A stretch of 64,000 bases of DNA from Bacteroidota bacterium (GTDB lineage: Bacteria > Bacteroidota > Ignavibacteria > UBA10030), in assembly GCA_025454835.1 (NCBI GenBank), contig JALONQ010000003.1, positions 1 to 64,000 of the forward strand. The letters run 5' to 3'. Shown piece by piece: positions 34,546 through 43,182 of this stretch. Numbering within the stretch: the first letter of the stretch is position 1; each line of letters opens with the position of its first letter. The position numbers were made by a program, and so were the translations under genes. The notes under the pieces are model-generated. The model made no database searches. It was not told where the DNA came from and worked only from the letters and a program-made list of their open reading frames with translations.

Positions 34546-36740
34546 TCCCCACTCCTCTCCACCTCCACATCTCCCTTCCACCGATACGTCGTTCCTTCTA
34601 CCTTCATCACATGTTCCGCGCTGGGATCTGAAGGACGGTTCGTCACCATCACGTGCCAGCGGGATCCATCGCGGCCCGTCAACTCCACCACCGTTCCCTC
34701 GTCGTCGCTCGCCAGCACGCGAACTCCGATGATCGTCGGGTGCAGGCCGATCGAGAATTCTTTGATCGGGTCGAATTCACCATGAGGTTCGAGCGTGGTC
34801 GCGAAGACAGTCTCTTGCGCTCGTCGCCGGAAGAGCAGTCCCGGCTCGCTTCGGAGGTTGAAGCTCGGGTCGTTGGCGCCAAGCCGAGTGAAGTACACGT
34901 GCGTGCTGGAATCGGCCGCCGTCGTCAGCGAGTAGTAGCGGCGTCCGTTGAGCAGGGTGACCTGTGCCGGTCCGTTCGCAGGTCCGTCCGCCTCCACCCA
35001 GAGATGCTGGTATCCGTTCGCCACGCCAAGCGCCGTGCGCTTTGCCCCATGCGCCGTGTACTTCACGTTCGTGTTCACGATCTGCCCGAAATAGTAGAAC
35101 GGCAGGTCGTACTGATGCTCCTTGTCCGCCACGACGCGAAGGATGTCCACCACGAGCGGCTTCGCAAACCGGCGGTCGTCGATCATCAGGAGCGTCCGTT
35201 GCATCTGAACGCCGGACGCGACATCGGAGACAGTCGCGCTCATGGACTGAACGCCCGCGTCTACCGCGCGGAAGAAGTGCCGCATGCCATGGTGCCTCGA
35301 GGAGACCGGTTCTTTGCCGTCGAAGTGCGATCGTTCGTCGACCACCACGGTGTTGTGCGCCACTGTTTGCTTCGCCCACGTCTTGTTCTCGGGCAGATAC
35401 CGACCGCCGTACTTCGTTTCAACGTTCAGGAACCGCGCCGCGCCGTAGTCCTGCAGGATCTCCCGCCCTTGGTTATAATAGAGGATGCCGAGCTTGTCAA
35501 AATGGCCGTGCGATAGGCCGTGCGACGTGTACTTCATGAGAAGGAGCGACTGGTCCTCGACGCCCCCGTACCGCAGCATCCCCAACCCGCCCTGCGTTCC
35601 GTCTCCTCCGTCCCTCAGTTCGATGCTGGCGTACGGGAACGGCACGATGCGTTTGGCGTCGCGCATAGCCTCGGCCACCGCCAGACCGGCGCCGTTCAGC
35701 ATCACTTCGCCCTGTTGTTGAACCACCCACAACAGTCCCGGATCTTCGCCGCCGTGCCGGAAGACTGTGTTCGTCGCAAGGATCAGCTCGGCCGACAGGA
35801 ACGTCTTCTCCTTCATCGCGTCGTTGATGGGGATGAAGGCGCCGTTGGTGTACGTCAACTGCAGTGTCGCGTGGACCGCCTTGCGAACGAGCCCGCCGCG
35901 GTGCTCGAAGATCTTCAGCGACGGTTCGTTGTTCTCGATGACCTGCGCAAACCCGACGAACGGCATCAGAGCGTAGCGCGCATAGTACGCGCCCTCCGTA
36001 TAATAGCCGTCGGGAGAGAACAGCTGGTCCAACTGTGCCAGGTAGCCGCCCTTGCGGTCGAGCTTTGTGCCGTACAGGGCTTTGTTCGAAAGGCCCGTAT
36101 CGCCCAGCACGTACCCCGCCATACCGACGGCTGTCGCCATCCATGCGCCGTGATTGTGGGTGCGATCGACGACGGACGCATGCTCCGCGACAAAGTACTC
36201 GGCCATTGGACGGATAAGCTTCTGCTCGATGGTGGAACGGTCCTTCATCGACAGCCACGGGTGGACGCAATCATACGCCTGCGTTGCGTGCACGAGCCAT
36301 ACGGTCTCATTCAGCGATTGCCAGAAGAGCCGTCCATACGACTCCACTCCCGCCTCCGGGTGCTTGCGCAGGGTCGGCCAGAGCTTGGCATACTCGAGAA
36401 GCATGTCGCGCACGAAGCGGGCGTAGCGCTCGTCACCCGTGATGGCGAAGAGCACTCCCGCCTGCTGCATTTCGAGGTAGTTCTCTTTATGCCGCTGATG
36501 TACCGGACCGCTTGCGTCCACCGGCTTCGGTACGCTGATCGGCCGCGTCACCGCCGCTTCGACCACGCGCGTCGCACGCTGGAACGCCGTATCGAGCAAC
36601 GGCGTACGACCGAGCGCTTCCTTGATCCCCTTCGCCTCCGATGCCGTGAGCATGAGGGAAGGATGGGGGCGCTGGGCGAACGCACCTGCCACGAACAGCG
36701 CAAGTACGAAGATGACCTCGATGTGTGTCCTATGCGACAT
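34542..36740 (-). CDS. PL17 oligoalginate lyase (exolytic)
   Basis: This 732-residue exported enzyme has the signal 'VIFVLALFVAGAFAQ'. The N-terminal alginate-lyase barrel carries 'THNHGAWMATAVGMAGYVLG' with the Asn196-His197 pair, and 'GYYTEGAYYARYALMPFVGF' with the catalytic tyrosine near 253. The C-terminal heparinase-II/III-like beta domain carries 'TSHGLSHGHFDKLGILYYN', 'DYGAARFLNVETKYGGRYLP' and 'AKQTVAHNTVVVDERSHFDG'. These blocks are characteristic of PL17, which releases unsaturated monouronate (DEH) from alginate oligomers. No T9SS tail, so the periplasm is likely. This gene is the strongest single argument that alginate is the substrate. Confidence 0.93.
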   Translation of the reverse strand: MSHRTHIEVIFVLALFVAGAFAQRPHPSLMLTASEAKGIKEALGRTPLLDTAFQRATRVVEAAVTRPISVPKPVDASGPVHQRHKENYLEMQQAGVLFAITGDERYARFVRDMLLEYAKLWPTLRKHPEAGVESYGRLFWQSLNETVWLVHATQAYDCVHPWLSMKDRSTIEQKLIRPMAEYFVAEHASVVDRTHNHGAWMATAVGMAGYVLGDTGLSNKALYGTKLDRKGGYLAQLDQLFSPDGYYTEGAYYARYALMPFVGFAQVIENNEPSLKIFEHRGGLVRKAVHATLQLTYTNGAFIPINDAMKEKTFLSAELILATNTVFRHGGEDPGLLWVVQQQGEVMLNGAGLAVAEAMRDAKRIVPFPYASIELRDGGDGTQGGLGMLRYGGVEDQSLLLMKYTSHGLSHGHFDKLGILYYNQGREILQDYGAARFLNVETKYGGRYLPENKTWAKQTVAHNTVVVDERSHFDGKEPVSSRHHGMRHFFRAVDAGVQSMSATVSDVASGVQMQRTLLMIDDRRFAKPLVVDILRVVADKEHQYDLPFYYFGQIVNTNVKYTAHGAKRTALGVANGYQHLWVEADGPANGPAQVTLLNGRRYYSLTTAADSSTHVYFTRLGANDPSFNLRSEPGLLFRRRAQETVFATTLEPHGEFDPIKEFSIGLHPTIIGVRVLASDDEGTVVELTGRDGSRWHVMVTNRPSDPSAEHVMKVEGTTYRWKGDVEVERSGE

Positions 36741-36753
36741 GGCACCCTGTCAT

Positions 36754-36805
36754 TGATACCTGATACCCGATACCCGATACCCAATTCCCGATTCCCGATT
36801 CCGAT
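36754..36805. repeat. TGATACCCGATACCC / CCGATTCCCGATTCC word array upstream of the PL17 gene
   Basis: TGATACCTGATACCCGATAC words change into CAATTCCCGATTCCCG words over 50 bases, starting about 14 bases before the PL17 ATG. The other end of the same gene carries the same word family. Confidence 0.82.
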
Positions 36806-36881
36806 GGCTCTTCTTCAACCGGGTGGAAGTTTGATATCGCTTCGCGATGCGTGATGGGCCTCCGACTGTGTTCCGCTTTCT

Positions 36882-37637
36882 CTAAGAGAAGAAGATCCCG
36901 CCATTGATATCGATCGCCTCGCCGTTGATGAACGACGATCCCTCCCCCGCCAGATACGCCACGAGGTCGGCGACCTCCGAAGCGTTCCCTTCGCGTCCGA
37001 GCGGCGTCATCGACGCGACCCGTTGACGCACTTCGGGCTTCGTGAAGGTGTCGTGGAATGTCGTTGCGATCATCCCCGGCGACACAGCATTCACCCGGAT
37101 CTTTCGAGGACCGAGCTCTTTCGCCAGTCCGCGCGTCATCGTCAGCACCGCACCCTTTGAGGAGGCGTACGCGATCGCTCCAGGACCTCCGCCGTCGCGC
37201 GCCGCTTGTGAGGCGAAGTTCACGATGGACCCGCCGTCGGCCATGGCCGGCAGGGCATGCTTCGTCACGAGGAACGTGCTGCGGGTGTTGAGCGCGTAGA
37301 GAAGGTCCCAGAAGGCGACGTCCATCTCCGCCATCGTCTTTCGAGCGACCAGTCCGCCGGCCACGTTCACGAGAATGTGGATCGGTCCGTCGAATGCTTT
37401 CTGTGTCCCCTCCACGAGGGCTTTGACGCTGTCCTCTTTCGTCACGTCGCAGAAGAACCCGGCCCCTTTGCCGCCGGCCTTGGTGATGGCCGCGAGCGTT
37501 TCGTCACCCTGTTCCTTGCTTTCGTAGTAACTGAACGCGACCGACGCGCCGAGCGACGCGAGCTTGACGGAGATGGCGCGCCCGATGTCGCGAGCGCCGC
37601 CGGAGACGAGAGCAACTTTGCCGTTCAATGAATCCAT
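36882..37637 (-). CDS. SDR-family DEH reductase-like enzyme
   Basis: This 251-residue short-chain dehydrogenase has 'KVALVSGGARDIGRAISVKL' as cofactor loop, 'HILVNVAGGLVARKTMAEMD', 'GSIVNFASQAARDGGGPGAI' and 'YASSKGAVLTMTRGLAKELG' with catalytic Tyr and Lys. 'INGEAIDINGG' closes it. The unusual 'LVNVAGGLVARKTMAEMD' and 'RDGGGPGAIAYASSKGA' blocks resemble SDRs encoded in alginate clusters of Bacteroidota that reduce DEH to KDG (from memory). With KduD also present, the locus has two reductases. It lies upstream of the PL17 gene, separated by a word array. Confidence 0.83.
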   Translation of the reverse strand: MDSLNGKVALVSGGARDIGRAISVKLASLGASVAFSYYESKEQGDETLAAITKAGGKGAGFFCDVTKEDSVKALVEGTQKAFDGPIHILVNVAGGLVARKTMAEMDVAFWDLLYALNTRSTFLVTKHALPAMADGGSIVNFASQAARDGGGPGAIAYASSKGAVLTMTRGLAKELGPRKIRVNAVSPGMIATTFHDTFTKPEVRQRVASMTPLGREGNASEVADLVAYLAGEGSSFINGEAIDINGGIFFS

Positions 37638-37657
37638 TGTGATCCTTTCAACGTTAG

Positions 37658-38272
37658 TTTCGCGCAGCGACCGCCACGGAAGCAGCGGGCGCAGCGCTTG
37701 TAGAGATAGACGGAAGTCCTTGACTTGCTCAGGACCGACCGAAATGGTACACTATCACCGCTCACTCCGAGGGGTTCGTATGCACGAAAATGAGATCGCG
37801 ACCATCGTGCTTGATGCGTGTTTTGTTGTCCACCGGGCACTCGGTCCGGGCCTTTTCGAATCGGTTCACGAAGAGGCTGTCGCTGACGAACTTTCAACCC
37901 GCCGCGTCGAATTCGGGCGCCAAGTCGAGATCCCGGTTCAATTTCGAGGACACGATCTTGGAATCGGCTTTCGGGCGGACTTGATCGTATGTAAGCTCGT
38001 TGTCGTCGAGTTTAAGTCTGTTGAGTCGATCGTACCGATTCACAAGAAGCAACTTCTCAACTACTTGAAGCTCGCAGGATTGCGACTTGGATTACTGGTC
38101 AACTTCAACGTCCCGTTGCTGCGTGACGGCATCACGAGGTTGGCGAATAGGCTCACGTGAGTTCGAACCAACGATGAGGCTGGCCGTAGCTTCCGCCCTA
38201 CCGTCGAACCCTTGATTCCTTCTTCCCTCATACGCCGCGGACGCAGCCCCCGCTGCGCACGCTGCGCGAAAT
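37658..38272. mobile_element. 615-base cassette with 12-base perfect inverted ends carrying a GxxExxY gene
   Basis: TTTCGCGCAGCG at 37658-37669 and its exact reverse complement CGCTGCGCGAAA at 38261-38272 bound a segment with a single gene, read opposite to all neighbours. Inside the left end more GCAGCGGGCGCAGCGC words follow, and inside the right end GCAGCCCCCGCTGCGC words. The right end stops three bases before the stop codon of the FadL-like gene. No clear target duplication was found. The mobile nature is inferred. Confidence 0.5.
37780..38160 (+). CDS. GxxExxY-family protein, PD-(D/E)XK-nuclease-like
   Basis: This 126-residue protein starts 'MHENEIATIVLDACFVVHRA', then 'LGPGLFESVHEEAVADEL'. 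In the family name motif GxxExxY the final tyrosine is a histidine here (G-L-F-E-S-V-H). 'GFRADLIVCKLVVVEFKSVE' contains a D-x(n)-E-x-K arrangement of the PD-(D/E)XK nuclease fold, and 'IPIHKKQLLNYLKLAGLRLG'-like and 'GLLVNFNVPLLRDGITRLAN' complete the family. Start chosen at 37780, after GAGGGG. It lies alone on the plus strand between minus-strand genes and inside inverted ends. Function is unknown; the fold suggests nucleic acid binding or cleavage. Confidence 0.85.
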   Translation: MHENEIATIVLDACFVVHRALGPGLFESVHEEAVADELSTRRVEFGRQVEIPVQFRGHDLGIGFRADLIVCKLVVVEFKSVESIVPIHKKQLLNYLKLAGLRLGLLVNFNVPLLRDGITRLANRLT

Positions 38273-38275
38273 TCC

Positions 38276-39937
38276 TTAGAACCGATACCCGACCTCCACC
38301 ATGAACCGGTGGTGTTCCGTCAGGTTGTAGTTCACGTTCGATTGCCACATGTCCTGGTATTTCAGCGAGGTGTACTCGTACGCCGCGTCGATCAGCACGC
38401 CCATGAACTCCGTCCCCAGGCCGAACGTCGCCACCGAGGACTTCACCGGTTCGTTGATGATGGCCGACCCGACCACGGAAAATGGTTGCGTGTCTTGCCG
38501 GTATCCTGCGCGAACGGACAAGAAGTCCCACGCCAGGTACTCGACGCCCATCCGATAATTCTCCGAACCGACCCACGATGAGGTCGTCGTTCCATCCGCT
38601 GCGGTCTGCTCGGACGTCGCGAAGCCGGTCATGGCATAGTCAAAGCTTACCGTCCATCGGTCGGTCGGCGTCAGGATCACGCCGCCCCCCACGCGCAGCG
38701 GCAGTTTGAGCGATTCCTCCCCCGTCTCCCTGCGGCTCGTCACCACCAGCGCCGTATCGATCGTCACCGTTCGGTCGAACGAGCGGGTAATCGTCAGCGG
38801 TAGCGCCGCCGTGAGACCGACGGCGTAGCGCGGGTTCTCCCAGAGCACGCCGAGCGTCGCGCTCGTTCCGGAGTAGTCCGACGTGCCGAGGTGCGTCACC
38901 GCATACCGGACCGGGTCGACCTTGAACGCATTGTTGATGAAGTTCAGCACCCCGCGGTCGAGACGGAATTCGTAGTCGTCCGACGAGCCGAACAGGATGT
39001 TCGCCGTCACGCCGACGCTGAGCGACCCGTACTTGAGGGCCAACGCGGGATTTACCGTTGAGACCGACCCAAGCCGCTTGCTCGTATGCTGGTACCATCG
39101 CACATATTCCGTGTCCCCCGTGGCCACCATCGGGATCGGTGACGGCCGGAACGATCCGATCATCGGGTCGAGGACGTTGTTGTTCTGGAAATAGTGCGTG
39201 AGGTCGTATGCCTCTCCGCCGCCGATGCCAGCCACGAACGTCAGCTCCATGAACTCGAACGGCATGGCCGCCGCAAACGTAAGCGGGGAGCCCTTGGTGA
39301 ACGCGCGCGACCAGTTGGGACCGATATCGTCGTACGGCTTCTGCAGACGCTCGTACGGACTTGCCGGCGGGACCCAGGTGGTTTCCGCGAGAAAGGTGAT
39401 CGGATTGGGCAAGATCTGCCGGACGAGCGGCTCCTTGATGCCCTCCCACTTGTCCTCCATGAGGATGCTGAAGCCCGCGTAGAGCCGGTTGGGGGTCCAT
39501 TCCTGCGATTGTCGCTGGCTTGTCGCCACGCCCGTGCCGGCAATGCGCACCTCGAGACGCTCGATGCGCGTCAGAAGGGCCGGGTTGGTGAAGACGGCGT
39601 TGGCCGAACGCGTTGCCGCCAGTACAGCTCCGCCCATGCCGCGGCCACGGACGTCGCCCAGCGTCGATTGGTTCAGTCCCTGCAACGTCAGCGGAACCCC
39701 TGCGCCCTGCGCCAGCATCGACGCCGATGTCCCGAGCATCGCAAGCGTTAGAAGCAATGGACGATCGAAGCCATCGGACAACGCTGCGGCCGCCCTGCCT
39801 GCCGAAGTGCGCGCCTGATGGTGGTCGTTTTGTGCCTTGCCGGGCCGTCGCTCCGGCACGCAGGCAGGCGCGAGCGCTGCGCGAGTCAACTTCGAGAAGA
39901 CCACCTTAGCCGTGGCCCATCGTTGTCGTGGATTCAT
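38276..39937 (-). CDS. OmpP1/FadL/TodX-like outer-membrane barrel
   Basis: This 553-residue protein ends in phenylalanine ('FMVEVGYRF'), as outer-membrane barrels do. It has FadL-like beginnings after the signal: 'STLGDVRGRGMGGAVLAATR', 'SANAVFTNPALLTRIERLEV'. Many beta strands follow, for example 'NYRMGVEYLAWDFLSVRAGY'. The role may be passage of hydrophobic or oligomeric substrates across the outer membrane. The start overlaps the PorV-like gene by ATGA. The N-terminus is odd: about 55 residues precede the signal-like 'RPLLLTLAMLGTSASMLAQ', and that stretch is coded by inverted-repeat DNA (39793-39892). A TTG start near 39757 may be the real one. Confidence 0.8.
   Translation of the reverse strand: MNPRQRWATAKVVFSKLTRAALAPACVPERRPGKAQNDHHQARTSAGRAAAALSDGFDRPLLLTLAMLGTSASMLAQGAGVPLTLQGLNQSTLGDVRGRGMGGAVLAATRSANAVFTNPALLTRIERLEVRIAGTGVATSQRQSQEWTPNRLYAGFSILMEDKWEGIKEPLVRQILPNPITFLAETTWVPPASPYERLQKPYDDIGPNWSRAFTKGSPLTFAAAMPFEFMELTFVAGIGGGEAYDLTHYFQNNNVLDPMIGSFRPSPIPMVATGDTEYVRWYQHTSKRLGSVSTVNPALALKYGSLSVGVTANILFGSSDDYEFRLDRGVLNFINNAFKVDPVRYAVTHLGTSDYSGTSATLGVLWENPRYAVGLTAALPLTITRSFDRTVTIDTALVVTSRRETGEESLKLPLRVGGGVILTPTDRWTVSFDYAMTGFATSEQTAADGTTTSSWVGSENYRMGVEYLAWDFLSVRAGYRQDTQPFSVVGSAIINEPVKSSVATFGLGTEFMGVLIDAAYEYTSLKYQDMWQSNVNYNLTEHHRFMVEVGYRF
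39793..39892. repeat. CCTGCCTGCCG / CGGCACGCAGGCAGGCGCG inverted repeat inside the FadL-like N-terminus
   Basis: Left arm CCCTGCCTGCCGAAGTGCGC (39794-39813) and right arm CTCCGGCACGCAGGCAGGCG (39851-39870) enclose TGATGGTGGTCGTTTTG and GCCTTGCCGGGCC. CGAGCGCTGCGCGAG follows. It is in frame with the gene. The same core (CCTGCCTGCC) occurs at 22894 and a related one at 55517. Confidence 0.6.
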
Positions 39938-40974
39938 GGCAATTGCACTCCTACGCTGATGCGATGCACGGCCGGCAGATAGTCGCCCATCGAGCCGTAA
40001 CTGTAGTCGAGCGACAGCGGGAATCCTCCCACCTCCTGTCGCACGCCGGCGCCCGCCGTCAAACCGTCGTTGTCATAGAAGAATTTGTAACCCGCCCGCA
40101 GGAAGACGGCATCGCTGAAGCCGTATTCCATGCCGAGGTGCATCTGTTGCTTGTAGTCGTTCGGCTGGAAGAGGTCGTATGCCATCGTGATGCGGTTGTC
40201 CTCCGATTCCCCGAGCAGTCCGTTCGGACCGACGACGTCGGCCGCCGTTCCGATCCGGAACGCCAGCGGCGCGGGGAAGCCTTCCTTGGCGAACTTCACC
40301 TGCGCGCCGAAGTTCTGGACCGCCGCGCTGACCCTCACCGTGCGATAGCCGGTGTTGTATTGGAGGCCGAAATCGAACAGCACCAGCCGGGCGAACGTGT
40401 TGACCGTTTCGGTAACGCCGCTGGTGGAGGTGTAGGTCACTGTCGAGCTGCTCCACAGCGATTCATTGATGAACTTCACCGTCACGCCCGTCGCGAACTT
40501 GTCGGTCATCTTCTTCGCGTAGGTCACGCCGATGAGGTATGTCGAGGGATTGAACGTCTCGCCCGTCAGTCCGGGGTTGTAGCGGACGTTGGTGCCGGTG
40601 CCTGCGAATTGGAGCTGGTCGGCTCGCGTGACCGGCATCGAACCGTAGTCGACATACTGGAGCTGCACGGCTACCGTGCCCCAATCGTCGAGCGGGATGG
40701 CCGCCGCGAGCGCGTGCTGCTGGGCGTCGAACAGCCACATCGTGGTCGTGCCGGCGACGTCGATGGCGTCGGCGTGCGCAATGCCCGCCGGATTCCAGAA
40801 CACGGCGTTCGCGCCGGACGCGACGGACGCGAGCGCGTCGCCCATGGCGGTACCGCGGGCGTCGGGCATGACCTTCAGGAACTGCAGTGAACTCGTCCCC
40901 ACCTTCTGGGCGACGGCGGCCGGGGCGCACACGAGGAGCAGACCGGCGACAAGAAGCGCAATGGTCGTTTTCAT
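39934..40974 (-). CDS. PorV/PorQ-family outer-membrane protein
   Basis: This 346-residue barrel-type protein has the signal 'IALLVAGLLLVCAPAAVAQ'. It shows the PorV/PorQ opening 'SSLQFLKVMPDARGTAMGDA', then 'LASVASGANAVFWNPAGIAH'. Proteins of this family shuttle type IX substrates to the cell surface or act as barrels near the T9SS. It follows the secreted 727-residue protein by nine bases and overlaps the FadL-like gene by four. It may serve that partner specifically, as the family often does (inference). Confidence 0.87.
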   Translation of the reverse strand: MKTTIALLVAGLLLVCAPAAVAQKVGTSSLQFLKVMPDARGTAMGDALASVASGANAVFWNPAGIAHADAIDVAGTTTMWLFDAQQHALAAAIPLDDWGTVAVQLQYVDYGSMPVTRADQLQFAGTGTNVRYNPGLTGETFNPSTYLIGVTYAKKMTDKFATGVTVKFINESLWSSSTVTYTSTSGVTETVNTFARLVLFDFGLQYNTGYRTVRVSAAVQNFGAQVKFAKEGFPAPLAFRIGTAADVVGPNGLLGESEDNRITMAYDLFQPNDYKQQMHLGMEYGFSDAVFLRAGYKFFYDNDGLTAGAGVRQEVGGFPLSLDYSYGSMGDYLPAVHRISVGVQLP

Positions 40975-40983
40975 GGCGATGGC

Positions 40984-43167
40984 CTACTTGATGATGACGA
41001 ACTTGCCGTGGGACCGCTTGCCGTCGGGCGTTTCGACGACGAAGAAGTAGACGCCCGATGCGATGAGCTGGTTATTGCGCGTCACCTGGAAGTACTCGGT
41101 GGAGTAGTCGCCGCTGTCATGCTCGATCGTCTCAACGAGCTGACCGCTGTACGAAAGGATCCTGATCGTACATTTCTTGGGCAGGTTGTAGAAGCCCACC
41201 TTGTTCTGAGGTTCGCCCGCACCTGAGAAGCCGGACTGTACAATGAACGGGTTCGGTACGGCGTACACCGTCTCCAGATCGTCCGTCCCTCCGAGCTGCG
41301 TCTGGTGGAGCGAGGTGTTCGTGCGACCGCTCTTCCGTCCAGAAGCATCGACCGAGAGAACGGAGTAGTAGTACGATTCTCCCACCCGCGTCCCCGGGTC
41401 GACCACGGCGTACGTGCCACTATTGAAGTACCTCGGATCTCCGATCCCGATGCTGTCGAGCCGTACCCAGGGTCCGAGCGGGTGCGATGACTTGTAGAGC
41501 TCGTAGTGGCTGAACGCCGCTTGCAACCGCGTCGTGTTGAATGTTTCCGGGTGGTTCTCCCATAGGATGCGATTCGTCGCCCGGTCGGTGTTCTCGATCC
41601 GGACGGCGGGAGCCGGCACGGCGATCGGTAATCGATACGCGCCCCGGTCCGGAGCCGATTCAGGCCAGTATTGCGTTGAATCATAGTCGACGAGGGTGCG
41701 GCCCGTGTAGGCCTCGATGGCCCGGTCCGCGACGTCGCGCACCGTCATGACGTTCGAATTGACATACTCCGGAACGGGGTACGTCGACAGATACGTGGAG
41801 CCGAACGTGCGATTGTCGAGGCCGTACGTCACCGTTTGCCAGTAGTTCCAGACCGGGAAGAACGCCTGCGTCGTCGCGCTCTCTCCACAGATCTGGCCGC
41901 AACTCCCGCCTTCATCGACGAGCCCTGCCTGCGTTTCCTCCAGTCGCGCGGCCCCGTACCCCGCCACTTCGGCCAGCGCGAACCGCATCTTCCGGCCGGG
42001 GAGCACATGATACGGTCCGTAGATCATCATCTTGCCGACGCCGAAGTACCAGCTCTGCCGCACATTGAACGCTCCGCGGCCGACCCAGTCCGGACCGAAA
42101 TCCGCAACCGACCGATACGGTGAGTTCTTCCGCGTCAGCGAGATGTCCATGTTCACGCGGTACTTCGCCTCCGTCAGCAACGACGTCTCGAGCCGGTTGA
42201 GAAACGGCTGTTTGATGTGTCCGTTCGCGTCCCACACATTGCCCGTGTCGCTGTCGGCGACGATGAGCCGGGTCTGGGCCTTCGTCGCCAGGTTCGTCGT
42301 ATCAAAGTAAAGCTGGACGAAGCCGATCGCCTGGGGCGCCTGCAGACCTCCGCCGTTCTTGCCGCTGGCGGCCCACTCGGCGAAATACTGCGGGTCGGGC
42401 TTGCCGTTCCGGTCAGCGGCATAGCTCAACCAGCGTCGCCGGTCCCAGCGGGAATAGACATCGTTCTGCTGAAAGTCGCCGCCGCTCCACCGGTTGAAGG
42501 TCCGCTCGTACCCGGTCTTGCCGGGGGCCAGGCCGTGCGAAAAGCTGATGTAGACATCGAGCAGCGTATCGAGGCGGGCTGGCGTCGCAGGATTCCCGTC
42601 GACGTCACCCGTGTTCTCGATCTCGTACTCATAAATGATGAAATCGTCGTAATCGGGATGACTCCAGGCCCGGCTCGTGCGTGTCACCGTCAGGCCGAGC
42701 GGCGTCGCCCACTTGGAAACGATGATCTCCTCCGCCTCATTGGGATCGTAGCCGGGATTGATAGATCCGTCGGCTCGAAGCGGATAGTTCTCGGTCCGCG
42801 TCAGCTCCAGCGGGAAGCTGTAGGTTCCGGCCACCGGCAGGCCCGAAATGGCGCCGCAGTAGGCATACATGCGATCGACCGTGTCGCGACGGGTGGCCGC
42901 CATCTGCATGCCTCCGCCGAACGAGTTGTGCTGGCCCGTGTAGGGCTTCGAGTCGATCGTGGTGGCCGACCGTGCCGGCCATTCGAACGACGGGAATCCG
43001 GCGGTGATGCCCGCCGTTCCCTGATCGTACGATCGGCCCAGCTCTCCCGTGTTATAGACCGTCTGATGGAGCATGCCTCGCTGGTGCACGGCGTGTTTCC
43101 GCCCCTGCGCGAGCACGCCGCTCGTGGCGACGATCACCGTCAGAACAAGGATCAGGCTGCGCTTCAT
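40984..43167 (-). CDS. secreted T9SS protein, partner of the TonB receptor, function unknown
   Basis: This 727-residue protein has the signal 'RSLILVLTVIVATSGVLAQ'. I recognise no catalytic domain. The body has beta-rich segments with many aromatic and acidic residues ('SRAWSHPDYDDFIIYEYEIE', 'TFNRWSGGDFQQNDVYSRWD'), a fibronectin-III-like segment near 560-640 ('FSHYELYKSSHPLGPWVRLD'), and a C-terminal sorting domain ('AVPNPFIVQSGF', 'ASGVYFFVVETPDGKRSHGK'). It lies directly after the TonB receptor gene, where Bacteroidota polysaccharide loci normally have a SusD lipoprotein. It may bind polymer for the receptor (inference). Confidence 0.8.
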   Translation of the reverse strand: MKRSLILVLTVIVATSGVLAQGRKHAVHQRGMLHQTVYNTGELGRSYDQGTAGITAGFPSFEWPARSATTIDSKPYTGQHNSFGGGMQMAATRRDTVDRMYAYCGAISGLPVAGTYSFPLELTRTENYPLRADGSINPGYDPNEAEEIIVSKWATPLGLTVTRTSRAWSHPDYDDFIIYEYEIENTGDVDGNPATPARLDTLLDVYISFSHGLAPGKTGYERTFNRWSGGDFQQNDVYSRWDRRRWLSYAADRNGKPDPQYFAEWAASGKNGGGLQAPQAIGFVQLYFDTTNLATKAQTRLIVADSDTGNVWDANGHIKQPFLNRLETSLLTEAKYRVNMDISLTRKNSPYRSVADFGPDWVGRGAFNVRQSWYFGVGKMMIYGPYHVLPGRKMRFALAEVAGYGAARLEETQAGLVDEGGSCGQICGESATTQAFFPVWNYWQTVTYGLDNRTFGSTYLSTYPVPEYVNSNVMTVRDVADRAIEAYTGRTLVDYDSTQYWPESAPDRGAYRLPIAVPAPAVRIENTDRATNRILWENHPETFNTTRLQAAFSHYELYKSSHPLGPWVRLDSIGIGDPRYFNSGTYAVVDPGTRVGESYYYSVLSVDASGRKSGRTNTSLHQTQLGGTDDLETVYAVPNPFIVQSGFSGAGEPQNKVGFYNLPKKCTIRILSYSGQLVETIEHDSGDYSTEYFQVTRNNQLIASGVYFFVVETPDGKRSHGKFVIIK

Positions 43168-43182
43168 GGTGGTTGCCTCGCG

